From positions 4,243,112 to 4,307,111 of the forward strand of contig NC_134842.1 of NCBI RefSeq assembly GCF_965363235.1: DNA of 64,000 nt, written 5' to 3'. The notes beneath the pieces are model-generated. The model had not been told where the DNA came from, ran no database searches, and saw only the letters and a list, made by a program, of their open reading frames with translations. Below, piece by piece: positions 10,545 to 21,178 of the stretch. Source of the stretch: Mytilus galloprovincialis (Eukaryota; Mollusca; Bivalvia; Mytilida; Mytilidae). The translations under genes were made by a program, and so were the position numbers. Numbering within the stretch: position 1 is the stretch's first letter; every line of letters starts with the position of its first letter.

Positions 10545-10740
10545 TTTCTGAGTCAGGAGCCTGCTATTCAATGGTTGTCGTTCGTTGCTATTACGCTTGT
10601 CATTTCGGGGCCTTTTAAAGTTCAGTGGCGGATCCAGGGGGTCGGGGAGTTGGGGTGGGGGATGGAATCCCCCCTTTTTGACGATTAATGCATTTGAAGG
10701 TTGATATATTTATCATGATCGACTAACACATTTCTAATTC
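10545..10740 (+). repeat. Fragments of two interspersed families
   Basis: AGTCAGGAGCCTGCTATTCA at 10552 matches the retroposon-like family seen at 54770. From 10622 GTGGCGGATCCAGGGGG and the nearby CCCCCCTTTTTGACGATTAA match the element at 19450-19625. It ends about 150 bp short of the cyclase-like stop codon. Confidence 0.55.
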
Positions 10741-10891
10741 TTTAATTCATTTTTTAAATATCAATGTCACAATCTTTTCAATTTTCAGAAGCAGTTCAGT
10801 CCGAGCTTCCTGAAATTCCAAAATACTGTCCATTAACGTACACTTCTCCATAACGCAAATGCTTTGGTATTTCATGCATGTACACCAAAAT

Positions 10892-12007
10892 TCATCCTTG
10901 GCATTGCCCGTTACACGTGTATTTTCCACCAAATTCTAGTGCTGAAAACTTAATTATTTGTGTATCAATTTTCTTTAAAGACAACAACTCTCTCTTAAAC
11001 ACTGTGATGTGGATAATTGCGTCGTAGCTTTCAATGCACGCTTGTCTAAAACCGGTTATTTCAGGACCATACAGACAGTCGCTAAAGGTAGACAAATCTG
11101 CTGATGCTGATAGATGAATTTCATGCAATAAGCCGTACACTTTTATTTCAAACAATCCACCACAGCCATTATGTGTAGCGGAAAACATTGCATTCCCTGG
11201 CCGATAATTCAGATTGAGATTTTTGGCCAGATTACGATATCCCATTAAATACTGTGTGGTTGTTATTTCTCCTAAGGATACTAGTCCTCCTGACAGAGCA
11301 AATGAAATATTATGGCGCGAAACACCTTGTGACCATATCCAGCCTTTAGGAAAGGAGTTCCCCCAATTTTTCTCCATATGAACAACGCCATTGGTTCCCC
11401 CAACTAATTGTCCTGTTTGAACGTTCAATAGCTCATACTGAATGACAGGTGATCTCAGACTAAATACAAACCAGTGAAGTGGAACAAATGGAAGTTTATC
11501 AATCCAGCCTTCAGGTCCCTCCCCGTCTGGTCCCCACGGTACAGGTTGTCCAATTCTACCTCTAAAAATATATTTTCCAAAATCAAAGTGAAACGTTGTT
11601 ATGTTATTAGTTTGTGTAAATAGACCAAACGGAGTTTGCCATGTGAAATGAGGCGGACTTTTATCATCTGGATTTTTGATAACAGGAGCGTCCCGGACTG
11701 TCACATTTAGATCCTTTGACCGACAAACGACGTTGCTAGAGTAAAGCTTGCAAGTATTATTGTTTTCTATGCAATGATTCCTGTGTAATAGCGAAGCCAG
11801 TACTTTGGGAGAGGAGGAATTGGTTGACTGGATAGACAAGACGTGACCAAATAACAATCCATAGCTATTATTGGTACTGAAATCAATTAGCCTCATGTAC
11901 CAGCCTTCAAAGAAAGGTCCAACATCTGGGTAAACGTGCGGATCAAACTGGTTCGATACAGATACCGACACTAGGTTGAAACATACAGCCCAGATCAAAA
12001 TCTCCAT
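10892..12007 (-). CDS. Tocopherol-cyclase-like secreted protein
   Basis: A 371-residue single-exon frame. Residues 1-18 form a hydrophobic signal peptide. Two blocks typical of the tocopherol cyclase (VTE1-like) family follow: FFEGWYMRL near 32-40 and HMEKNWGNSFPKGW at 210-223. Also present are FTWQTPFGLF (121-130) and PLHWFVFSLRS (176-186). Six N-x-S/T sites and about eight cysteines fit a secreted or luminal glycoprotein. Plant VTE1 closes the chromanol ring in vitamin E synthesis; animals do not make tocopherol, so the enzyme activity and substrate here are unknown. The start is chosen because the signal peptide follows it at once. A candidate 3' splice site (TTTACTTTCAG, ending 12059) 52 bp upstream suggests a 5'-UTR intron. 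It is not a pseudogene by sight. A bacterial or algal origin by transfer is possible but untested. Confidence 0.85.
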   Translation of the reverse strand: MEILIWAVCFNLVSVSVSNQFDPHVYPDVGPFFEGWYMRLIDFSTNNSYGLLFGHVLSIQSTNSSSPKVLASLLHRNHCIENNNTCKLYSSNVVCRSKDLNVTVRDAPVIKNPDDKSPPHFTWQTPFGLFTQTNNITTFHFDFGKYIFRGRIGQPVPWGPDGEGPEGWIDKLPFVPLHWFVFSLRSPVIQYELLNVQTGQLVGGTNGVVHMEKNWGNSFPKGWIWSQGVSRHNISFALSGGLVSLGEITTTQYLMGYRNLAKNLNLNYRPGNAMFSATHNGCGGLFEIKVYGLLHEIHLSASADLSTFSDCLYGPEITGFRQACIESYDAIIHITVFKRELLSLKKIDTQIIKFSALEFGGKYTCNGQCQG

Positions 12008-12689
12008 TATTGTCAGTCAGATATTATACTTCTTTTACTAGCAGGTAATTTCCATGATCTGAAAGTAAAGTAAATATATTTTAGTTCGTTTGCAGAATTA
12101 CTTTGAATTATAATTAACGTCTTATCAAACATTGACAACGACAAAGCCGACCACGGAGTGAAAGGTCACTCAAGTCTCGCATGTTTAAGTAGGATTTTTT
12201 TTCAACAATGAAATTTAATTGTCAGGTGCTAACTATATAATATTAGGCTGGTCGGATCATCAGTAAAAGGGGCTTAAAACAGACAGTACAGTCCCTTCTT
12301 TCTGATAAATTCACGATTAACAAAGATTACAAAGAAACATCATGTGTAATGGTAGTACTACCCCATAGCTATTATATCTATGGTACTACTGAAATAATAT
12401 CAACTAAGATTTGTGTTTTTTCTGTGTTATATTAATTTGAATATGACATAAAAATATCGATCGGAACCTGGTACTTTTACAACTTTGACTTATTTCGCAG
12501 ATATATAAAATTGTAATTGATATTTTTCCTGCCACAAGTCATTTTAGGTCCGTAAAAGGTTTGTTAAAAGGTAAAATGTTTGCCCTTATCCAACAAACCC
12601 TAATTTTACACATTGTTCGCCCTTAATTCCAGTCTATTGGGCACTAGCAAACATGTTTTCCACATTCGATTGTTTATTCTAATTTAGGA
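12008..12689. other. 5' flank of the cyclase-like gene
   Basis: On the minus strand 12059-12080 reads as a plausible acceptor tract for a 5'-UTR intron. I could not place an upstream exon or a TATA box with confidence. Nothing else recognised. Confidence 0.4.
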
Positions 12690-12850
12690 TCAGCAATTCA
12701 GTGCTGGTCGTTTGTTGGTGTTTTTTGTTTATTGTTCTGTACATAATGATATTGGTATTTTAATTTGAATTGTTTCACCTTTGCTGTCGTCGGGACGTCT
12801 TTTATAGATTTCTATGTGGTATAGGTTTCGCTAAATGTTTTAGTGCCAAA
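12690..12850 (+). repeat. Diverged retroposon-like fragment
   Basis: GCAATTCAGTGCTGGTCGTTTG resembles the 'GTCGTTTGTTGATGTGG' part of the family at 54770-55030. Matching is weak beyond 12760. Confidence 0.35.
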
Positions 12851-14449
12851 CTTGGCTTTTGGTTGTAAGTGGTAGAGCTTAATCCGAGGAAGAGTGTGAC
12901 AGACAGATGGCAGTGTGGCTTTGAATGTGTACTGATTTCTTGCTGTGACAAGATACTCTTGTTGGCTATAGAGTTGTTTGACAGGCCTGAAAATAATCAT
13001 CTGTTTACTGAGAATTGTCTTTATTCACTGCAAACTAATGGTCAAGTGACGCTATTCAGTGACTAAAGATAATTCACAGATTTGGACAATTTTGCAGGTT
13101 CAACCAATCGAAATTCGGTTCTTCTTATTAATCCTTGGGCTAACTCAAAAGTTCAAGTTACTACGTATTAGGATTATCCACTAAATTGCTTGGAGATGTA
13201 GGAACTTAATTGCAACTATTGTACATAGACATTGTTATTAACAAATAATTTACACCTATTTGGGCAAAAGAGTGTGACAGGATCTTATAAAATAAAATCT
13301 ATCATTAAGATATGACAAAGAAAAGATAATTATTAATACTAGTATCATGTTCTTAAGAATATAACAAAGAATAAATTAATTGTCCAGTTGTGACAAAACT
13401 TCAAAATATTATTGGAAAAGAAAAAATTCAAATATTTAATAAAATAAAAGCTTTTCTTAATGAAAAGTTAAAATAGGAATGTTTATGCAAAATTACACTT
13501 TGACACTGTACGGTGACCTATATAGTACATTTTGGTATCTCGGGGTAGATAGTCATCTCATTTGCAGTGATCTGCAATTCTACCATTTTTTTCTAATTTT
13601 TATAATGAGAACGATCCGTCTTCAACCAGCTCTTGTGTTTAGAAATTTTTTGAACACTTTTTGCAATCTTATGTTTCGAAGATTCTACCGAAAATACCGA
13701 CTGTCACTGTCTGAGAAGAATGTTATCCTGTAGACTACATGTACAACAAAAAAGAGTCAAAAGTTTGTAAATTAAATGATTGATTTATCATATCTTTTTT
13801 TCTGGCATTTTTACAGCTATTTACTGACTTGATATTTTTGTTTAAAAATTAAAGACATAATTCAAGATACCAAATAAGAAAGTAAAGGTATAGGGATCTT
13901 TAAGGCTAACTTAAAGGATTAAGAAATATAAGGCTCATCAAAAGTGCGAACTCTTTAGTGTTTGTGAATTGAAACTGGAAAATGGTTGTTTTATAAGTTT
14001 TGAAACTCCCTCAAAATCTTTTTCAGCATGCAAGACAATGATATTAATCCAAAATTGAGGAATACATGTGTGAGAAGTTAATAGGCAACTTCTGAAGCTC
14101 TTTTTGATGATAGACGTTCGTTTATGCCAAATATGGTTAAATGATCTTGATAATTCTCAAAATCTCATAATTTTGTTAAATTAAAATCTCCATCAGGCAG
14201 ACTTTGCCTATCAACTTGCCCAATGACATGAGTTAAATTCCCTTTACAAAATAGGTTTAACTACAACTTCTTTTATCAGACTTTAGTGATGAAGCTGACA
14301 TTCTTCAGAAAAAAAACCCAACAAATTTATACAAATTGATGGCGATAAGAATCACATTTTCATATTTCTGTGTTTCTGTGTTTCTTTTTTTTTTTAAAGT
14401 TTTTCTAGACCTCCAAACCTAAGCTTATATACCTGCAACAAAATTTTAA
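12851..14449. other. Intergenic DNA, nothing recognised
   Basis: Open frames at 12869-13066 and 13479-13733 lack any family signature and codon regularity; I treat them as chance. There is no repeat with a second copy in the window. Confidence 0.4.
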
Positions 14450-15475
14450 CATCGTTTTTACCTGGTTTAGTGTATATGAATGATCTTTTTGTTGATTGAA
14501 TAAGTAAAATTAATGGTCCATCCCTTTTATTTTACTTTCAATGTTGAAATTCTTTTCCTTTTTGTCGAGCCTGCGACTTTTGTCGCAAAAGCGAGACATA
14601 GCGAACCAACCTACATTCTGTCGTCAGCAGGGTACACAAATATTCACTCTGAGGTTAAAGTTTTTAAAATTTTTACAACTTTCTTAAATTATCATGGATT
14701 TCTACCAAACTTGAACAGAAACTCGTTTATGATCATGAGATAAATTTCAAAAGTAAATTTTGTAAACATAAAATCAAATGTTTCTGTATTTAACTTATAC
14801 ATGGACTTAGTTTTTATGCCAGTTAACATTAAATATACACTGTGGTTAAAGTTTTCAAAATTTTAGTAACTTTCTGAAACTATCATGGATTTCAACTGAA
14901 CTTAAACTGAAGCCTGTTTTTGATCGTAAGATAATATCAAGAGGTAAAGTTTAAAAAAAATCCTTGTTTTGTATATTTCCTAAAAATTTGCATTTTTTCT
15001 TTCCAGTTATCATCTGAAGTTAAATATTTTTAAAACATTTAGCAGATTTCATAAACCATCCTGTTTTTTTTACCAAATTTGGACAGGAGCTTCTTACAAG
15101 TACTAGTCAAAAGATAGAATCTAGAAGAAAATTTTAATATTTTTTTCCCCATTTTTGTTGAGCCTAAAACTAACACCAAAAGTAGACGAGACAATGGGTT
15201 CAGCGAAACCCTTACAATTTCCATAGCTGAATATAACAGTAACCCATATCCAGTTAGGGGTTGAATAGAAGGTCACATGAATACGAATTCAATGAGGTCA
15301 AATTATTAACTTGCAAGTAAACAACTCATCAACAATGTTTCTATGCTTATTTAACAACAACGAAAAAGAATCAGACGGGCTGCTAAAAGTGAATTATAAT
15401 TTCACTATATCATTTTCATTAATAAAAAAAAATCACATTTAATTTTTTTTTATCTCGTAGCTAATGTACATAAAA
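14450..15475. mobile_element. Second copy of the 690-bp element, split by an insertion
   Basis: The left part (ACTTTCAATGTTGAAATTC, 14528) matches 8616, and the right part (from about 15229 to CTCGTAGCTAATGTACA) matches 8650-8905, including TTGCAAGTAAACAACTCATC against its counterpart. The 14556-15228 block has no counterpart in the first copy, so it is an insertion. The left terminus is eroded. Confidence 0.7.
14556..15228. mobile_element. Tandem-core element (GTCGAGCCTGCGAC family)
   Basis: It begins TTTTTGTCGAGCCTGCGAC, followed by three tandem units of about 180 bp (from about 14653, 14840 and 15016). Each has GTTAAAGTTTTTAAAATTTT, TATCATGGATTTC and ATCATGAGATAA-like words. It ends at GTTGAGCCTAAAAC and an AT-rich tail. 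The interrupted element around it supports its ends. The architecture matches bivalve 'pearl'-type / Helitron-like mini-elements. Confidence 0.65.
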
Positions 15476-15654
15476 CAAAAAAGGTACATTTTTGGCTGAT
15501 CATTTTTAAAGATTACTCACTGATCTTATAGTTATTATTACCATAACTTTTGATCAGCTGACAATATTACAACATTGTTTCAACTGTTAGTAAATAGGTG
15601 TAAAAATTCATTTAAAAATTAGTAATTACTGGTAATAACTGGGCCATTTTAGGA

Positions 15655-16947
15655 ATTATTTGTATTTACTAATATATAATCAGGGATTATGTAGATTTTT
15701 CAGGGAATATGTAGAATCGCTAAAATCATTAGTAATTATATTGAATAAAGAATTGAATTGAATTGTATATATAATCCCTGAAAATGACCAGTGATTTTAC
15801 ATAATCACTGAACAATTTAATAATTATTCTAAAAATTCCCTAATATGATTTCAGGGATTATGAATAATTTAATGATCCTTTGTTTTGATAAAAAGAATTA
15901 ATATAAACAAATTGTAATTTTAAGTTTCTTTTATTTTCCTTAATAGATGAAATAATTTTGCTTTCAAACACATAGGATGATCTAATAGATATAACCAGCA
16001 CAAGGTTTCGAGATATAGTTGAAGACTTCAAAATTAATAATATTAACATTCCCTTTATAGCGATAGCTTTACATGTATTGTTTGTTTATTAAAAGTCAGC
16101 GTCAAATAGATATTCATGCTCTATCTGTAAATCCACAAGCATGTTATTTGTGATACATGTAAAGCAAATGTGTAGAAGATTATGGAACAACTGTTTTGTA
16201 TGTTTATTTGTTCAAAATGTAAATGTATTGAAAAACAGGCAGAACTTAGGATTGACAAATGGAACAAAATTTTAGAGGAAGTTTGCATTTTGTGTAATAT
16301 TCTCATAGCAATTCGACAGGATAAAAAAGGAAAGGGAAACCCAAAAAACATAATGGCAATTGTTAAAAAAAAAGTCTGAAAAAGGATATCGCCTGATCAC
16401 AAAACAATGGTATCTGTCTTGCTCGAACCAGTTCAAGGTTGCAAATTCACATTTTATTTTATTCTTCTTTTTTTTTGGGGGGGGGGGGGTTTACTGAACT
16501 TTTTATTTCTCTTAGGCGTGTCGTTAAAATCTGATTCGATATGTGCAGGAAAAGGATTCTTAAAATGTGGATATTGTGGTAAAACAGATGTGATGCATAT
16601 TATTTTAATATATTGTGTTTAACATTTTAAGATCGTGTGCCTAACTTTAACTAAAAATTGGGTTTATCATTTTGATATATTGTGCTTAACATTTTACAAT
16701 TTTTGTTACTTTATTATGATGTATTTATGTGATTTTATAGAATAAATTATTTTACTTTTATTCATTTGCTTTAGAAATAAAACTATTTCTTCATTTCAGT
16801 TATTAGTGTAGAATCCCTGACGTTTTTTTCTAGTGATTATACATAATCCATGAAATTTTCAGGGATTCTACATTATCACTAAACTAGCCAGTGATTCTAC
16901 ATTTCAGGGATTCTACATAATCACTGATTATACAAATTCACTGTAAC
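15655..16947. mobile_element. Inverted-repeat DNA element, copy 2
   Basis: This is the reverse-oriented relative of 893-3128. Palindromic words of the type TCAGGGATTATGTAGA lie at 15665-15860 and 16805-16925. The right end is ATACAAATTCACTGTAAC; the left end has lost the outermost bases. The middle (15975-16440) aligns with 1140-1640 in reverse. It lacks the two insertions found in copy 1, so it shows the uninterrupted form (about 1.3 kb). It is followed by an AT dinucleotide run at 16947-16971. Confidence 0.65.
16090..16440 (+). pseudogene. Decayed Cys-rich frame inside element copy 2
   Basis: A 65-codon stretch begins MEQLFCMFICSKCKCIEKQA and continues with a Lys-rich tail. It is the same region as the minus-strand relic at 1140-1640. 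Upstream in another frame is CYL.YM / CDTCKANV-like sequence, so the original frame is broken. Family unknown. Confidence 0.35.
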
Positions 16948-17088
16948 TATATATATATATATATATATAAGAACACAATTAAAAGACAATAACGGTTTCA
17001 ATGCATCACTTTTTACTAGTACTTTCACTGCTTTCGCATATCTTTAGGTAATATATATTGTAATAGATAAAGTTAAACTGAAATGTAG

Positions 17089-17340
17089 AGATTATTTATT
17101 ACATCCGTTGGCTGGAAAATGCCGAAACTAAACGCAGTGACCGACGACTTGTCTCCTGTTTGTATAAAATACAAACCCACTGGCGAACCTAACTCACAGA
17201 TTGGTAGACCAAATACAAACGATGGATTTCAGTATGGATTTATCGAGGGATTTATGTTTTTCACATTAAATAAACAGACGTTTTCAGTGCTAAGGGCCGT
17301 TACTCTCACTGTAGACTTTACCTCAGTCGACACAACATAA
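17089..17340 (+). CDS. Unidentified short ORF, possible exon
   Basis: The frame is open from 17089 (after TAG) to TAA at 17338, with an ATG at 17119 giving 73 residues. Codon use and composition (Pro/Asn/Thr/Gly-rich first half: PVCIKYKPTGEPNSQIG) look more coding-like than the surroundings. I recognise no domain. It could be an orphan exon, a gene fragment or chance. Confidence 0.25.
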   Translation, partial: RLFITSVGWKMPKLNAVTDDLSPVCIKYKPTGEPNSQIGRPNTNDGFQYGFIEGFMFFTLNKQTFSVLRAVTLTVDFTSVDTT

Positions 17341-17414
17341 TGATATAGTCACAGTTTACAGGTTGCCAAAAAATTAATATTCCGTTATAATAAAGTTGAC
17401 AAAATGATTTTACA

Positions 17415-17655
17415 ACTAAAATGTGTTCATAGCCTATGGCGGATGCATCATTCTCTATGTTCAGTTGACCGTGAAATTGGGGTAAAAATTCTCAATTTGG
17501 CATTTAAAAAATCATGATAAAGATCATATCATAGGGAACATCTGTACGAAGTTTCAATTTGATTGGATTTAATTTTTATCAAAAACTTCTATATGACCAA
17601 AACAGACGGACATGCAGACAGATGTACAGGCCGAAAAACAGATAATGCCCCTCTA
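17415..17655 (+). repeat. Interspersed repeat, second copy at 49805-50040
   Basis: TCTATGTTCAGTTGACCGTG, AGATCATATCA, AGTTTCAATTTGATTGG and ACAGACGGACATGCAGACAG occur in the same order and orientation at 49825-50010. It ends in a GAC-rich stretch like those of the tandem-core elements. Confidence 0.65.
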
Positions 17656-17950
17656 CTATCGTAGGTTGAGCATAAAACATACAATAAGCACTTAAGAAAC
17701 AATACAATTTATTTATCGGCAGAACCGAAAAGAGTAAACAATAAAAAAGCATACTAAAAAGAATGCAGGACATGCATTCTTTACATCTAGCCCCTCTCCC
17801 CATAAAATCTAATGATAGCTCACTATAATAAACCCGTTATTGAAAAGATAGATATATGTACGCTATAAAGATTAACGAATCAAAACAAAAATGAAAAAAG
17901 TTAAGTAGCAAAGATTAACATGTGTTATAGTATCATGTAATCCAAGGTAT

Positions 17951-18256
17951 CATGAGGGGGGGGACAGGGGTAAGGGAGACAGGGAGAAAGGGGGTAGGAG
18001 AAAGGAGAAAGGGGTGGGAGAAAGGAGAAAGGGGGTGGGAGAAAGGAGAGGAAGGCTGGGAGAAAGGAGAAAAAGTTGGAGAAAGGAGAAAAAATAAAAT
18101 ATCTCTCCTTTTAAAAAAAAATCTAATATTTCAAGAAAAAATATCTCAAAAGGAGATGTTTTATTCTAATGGGAGAAAGGAGAACGGGGGTAGGAGAAAG
18201 GAGAAGAGGGGTGGGAGAAGGGAGAAGGGTACCCCCTGTCCTCCCCCTCTATCATG
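17951..18256. repeat. Polypurine minisatellite bounded by inverted ends
   Basis: From 17954 to 18108 and from 18172 to 18230 almost every base is A or G on the plus strand, built from a roughly 21-bp unit GGGAGAAAGGAGAAAGGGGGT. The left end (GAGGGGGGGACAGGGGTA) pairs with the right end (TACCCCCTGTCCTCCCCCTC), and an inner pair CTCTCCTTTT / AAAAGGAGAT closes a loop near 18110-18155. The 114-residue frame across it is a by-product of purine bias. Confidence 0.7.
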
Positions 18257-19440
18257 CAGAACCCCCTCCCAAAAAAAAATTATAAAAAAAGATTAGTGTG
18301 AACATCTAATCAGAAAGTTTATAAAGAATAGAAATGTTAATTTCATTTTGGAAAAAATACAAAAACGAGTTATCGTGTATACCCCCACAAATGTAGAACA
18401 CGAAAAGTGTCACGATGGATCGTTCAAGGTCACATCGGACACACCCCCATGTTTACTTTGAGGAATGTCGGGTTACATTATGAGATAAGGGTGATTATGG
18501 GCTATAAACAGGAAACCAGTACGTGCAAAAGTTTTGATCTGTAGTGTGTTCATCTCATGATCAATTGTTTAGTGCATTTCGCTAAAAAATAGAAAAAAAG
18601 GAAGCAATAAACACACAATATTAGAGACTAGTGTAAGTTAACAAATTCACTGATGAAATAGTGTAGGAGAAAATAAAATCATCTCATTGAAGCGCACAAT
18701 AAAAAAAAGTCACGTGTCAATGAGTAAACCAACACTTTAGTATCAATAAAAAATTCGGTCATTTACCTATAGCAAACAGAAAAACATTGCTGGTAAGATA
18801 TCAGGTTATCATGTTAGATGCGTTTGTTTATTTATGTTGATAAAACAAAGTTAAAAATCTGTAGAAAATAAAAACATTCGAATTGCTCGTAATGTCACAA
18901 ATTAATATTGAACTTTCAAGTCACAAGTGTTTCGTTTCAATACAAAATGAAAATATATTTATCAGAATCTGGGAATTTTCAGACGGAAATGTAATATCAA
19001 GGGAATTAATATTACAGCCATGGTAATCAAAATACATACAAATGATCTGTTCCATGAAATTTCTTAAAACTGATTTAACACAAACTTCAATCCACAGCAG
19101 TTCTCTCAGGACACTGAGGTGATGACCTACATAATTATAATATATGTTATTGTACATGCATCATTGCACATGCAAACAGAACTTGATAAAAATAGAATTT
19201 GACATTTAAATTATTTAAACATTTGCACAGTACTTTAATAATGTATATAAGTGTTCCACAATTTAAATTAAATTTCTAGTTTGCCAAAAATCTAATTATG
19301 TACTTTCTATTTTTCTATTTTGTTCAGTACTCTGCAATATTTGTTCCTTTATCTTTGAAAATTCTTTACATTATATTTTTGAGGTATTATTTTAAACTTG
19401 AGGCTAATTATTTTACTTACCATATACTAAGTAGCATATA
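18257..19440. other. Intergenic DNA, nothing recognised
   Basis: No repeat with a second copy, no splice-flanked coding block. The minus frame at 18921-19157 has no family signature. Confidence 0.4.
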
Positions 19441-19449
19441 CAGATAAAT

Positions 19450-19625
19450 TGTGTAGTGGCTGATCCAAAAGGGGGGATAGGGGTTGTCAGGGTTTTTTTT
19501 TTTGGGATGATCAATGCATTTGAATGGGGACATACAGTTGGAACCCCCTTTTAATGCTCCATTTATATCCTATATAAACAAACAAATTTTTCCCATTAAA
19601 AAGGGGGGCAAGTCCGCCTCTGGAT
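19450..19625 (+). repeat. GGCTGATCCAAAAGGGGGG element
   Basis: The left end GTGGCTGATCC resembles 10622-10640 (GTGGCGGATCC), followed by GATGATCAATGCATTTGAA and AACCCCCTTTTAA. The right end AAGTCCGCCTC mirrors the left end, so it is probably a small inverted-repeat element. Confidence 0.5.
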
Positions 19626-19639
19626 ATCAGTCACAGTTG

Positions 19640-19800
19640 CAAATAGATTTTAGAAGAAGTGGCATGAGTGCCAATAAGACACCTCTCCATTCAAGTCACA
19701 GTTTGTAATGAGTAAACCTTTATAGATCAAAGTATCACCTACTGAGTTCAACACAGAACCTTGGCTCACATTGAACAGCAAGCTATAAAGTAAATAATAA
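19640..19800 (+). repeat. Retroposon-like repeat (GTGCCAATAAGACACCTCTCC)
   Basis: AGTGCCAATAAGACACC, CAAGTCACAGTTTGTAA and CCTTGGCTCACATTGAACAG are the reverse complement of the repeat ends at 34885-35040 and 54890-55030. Confidence 0.6.
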
Positions 19801-19839
19801 TACATGTACAGTATACTTATTTAAGTAAATTTTGTTTTG

Positions 19840-19995
19840 TTTATAATGTTTAAATAATCTCCCCTTAATTTTATAAAAAAATACTTGTATCAGTAACTTT
19901 TTACAATCTCTAAAATTCTCAAGTTTTGAGATGTAAAAACATGCCTCTAACAATTTTTCTAAGGTTAGCTCATAATTTTTATTACAGAGCAGATT
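19840..19995 (+). repeat. Interspersed repeat, direct copy at 63305-63475
   Basis: AATCTCCCCTTAATTTT, TTCTCAAGTTTTGAGATGT and GGTTAGCT occur in the same order in both places. The palindromic word CTCAAGTTTTGAG is included. No coding value. Confidence 0.65.
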
Positions 19996-20485
19996 CCCAT
20001 TGATTGTGTTACACAAACAACTACTAAATATATAATAGTTATAAATAATATGTACATATAAATATATCTTGAAACAGGATACTATGTGTTTCCTTTGTTT
20101 ATTTTGAGAGTAGTATTATAGATACAGTTATTGATTTACAACAGCAACAGTTTAATTATCTTAGTCATGACAGTGATAGGTTACAGTTGCATTGTAGTAT
20201 TCCCATCTTGTATGGAAAAATTGTATATTTTTACCATTAAAAGCTTTTAAACTATTTGCTTCTTTTGTAATATATACCAGTCAGAAGACCAATATTCCAA
20301 CATTTTTATTACATGTACATGTATGTGGCTAAACAAAATTTTTCAAATACTTACTAGTCCTAATAAAATTTTACTAGTCTCGGGCCTAAAAATAGTGACT
20401 AAAGGTACAGACTGTTGTAAACTGTATAAGATACATTTTAATAATGATATTTAATGTGTACAGCTTAGAAGTACTTTGTTTACCA

Positions 20486-20596
20486 TTTTGAATATTGAAT
20501 GGTTTCAAATCATTGGATAAGACAGTCGAACCTAATAAATGAACATTGAATGATTTCAGATCATTGGATAAGACAGTCGAACCTAATAAATGAGAA
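20486..20596 (+). repeat. Tandem duplication, ~52-bp unit x2
   Basis: ATCATTGGATAAGACAGTCG followed by AACCTAATAAATGA occurs twice in a row, with only a few differences in the first bases of each unit. Confidence 0.85.
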
Positions 20597-20794
20597 CCAC
20601 CTCTTCAAGACCTTCTGGGTTCCAGTGTATAGATTCTGATGATATTAGTAAGTTTACCTAGTATTGTCAAACAAAACTTATTTATTAGTAACTCTACTAC
20701 CTATTATTGTCAAATAAAACTAAGATATGATCAGTCTGTCTATTATTGTCAAACTTGCTCAGATATCAGCATATGTACATGTGAAGTACAAAAT

Positions 20795-20843
20795 GTACTG
20801 AGATCAAACAAACCACTGTTTTTTTATTGTTTGATCTCAGTAC
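20795..20843. repeat. 17-bp perfect hairpin
   Basis: GTACTGAGATCAAACAA (20795-20811) pairs with its exact reverse complement (20827-20843) around a 15-base loop. It lies in AT-rich DNA 1.2 kb upstream of the WSB start codon; no run of T follows that would suggest a terminator. Confidence 0.8.
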
Positions 20844-21054
20844 TTCATTGGTCAAAATACAATTATGGCGTCAAATTTTATTACTTTCCTCTGAAACTCC
20901 TATTGTGATTTTATAAAAAGGTGACCATGTCTGATGACGTCACATAGAAATAACACAAGTTTTTCGCAAATCATTTGAAAAGAAAGGATTCAACTAGTCT
21001 AAAAATCATTTAAAAATCATAAAAATTGGGGAATCAGATTCCACCACCAAATCT

Positions 21055-21178
21055 TGTGCAATACAATATTTATTCACTCTCAGCAGTAAAAAATAAAATA
21101 TATTTAAAATGCTCTGTGAGCCTCACGTTTTAAATTTAAAAATTTAACTGTTTGAGTGGATAAATATTGTAGCACACT
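21055..21178. repeat. Fold-back MITE-like element
   Basis: ACAATATTTATTCACTC near the left end pairs with GAGTGGATAAATATTGT near the right end, and CAGT / ACTG pairs follow inward. About 120 bp, no coding content; it is close to the WSB 5' region. Confidence 0.65.

Noticed and set aside
10747-10932. A second minus-strand gene overlapping the cyclase-like stop
   Set aside because: It is another frame of the same 3' region with no independent signal.
17952-18296. 114-residue Lys/Glu/Arg-rich protein
   Set aside because: Product of a polypurine tract bounded by inverted ends.
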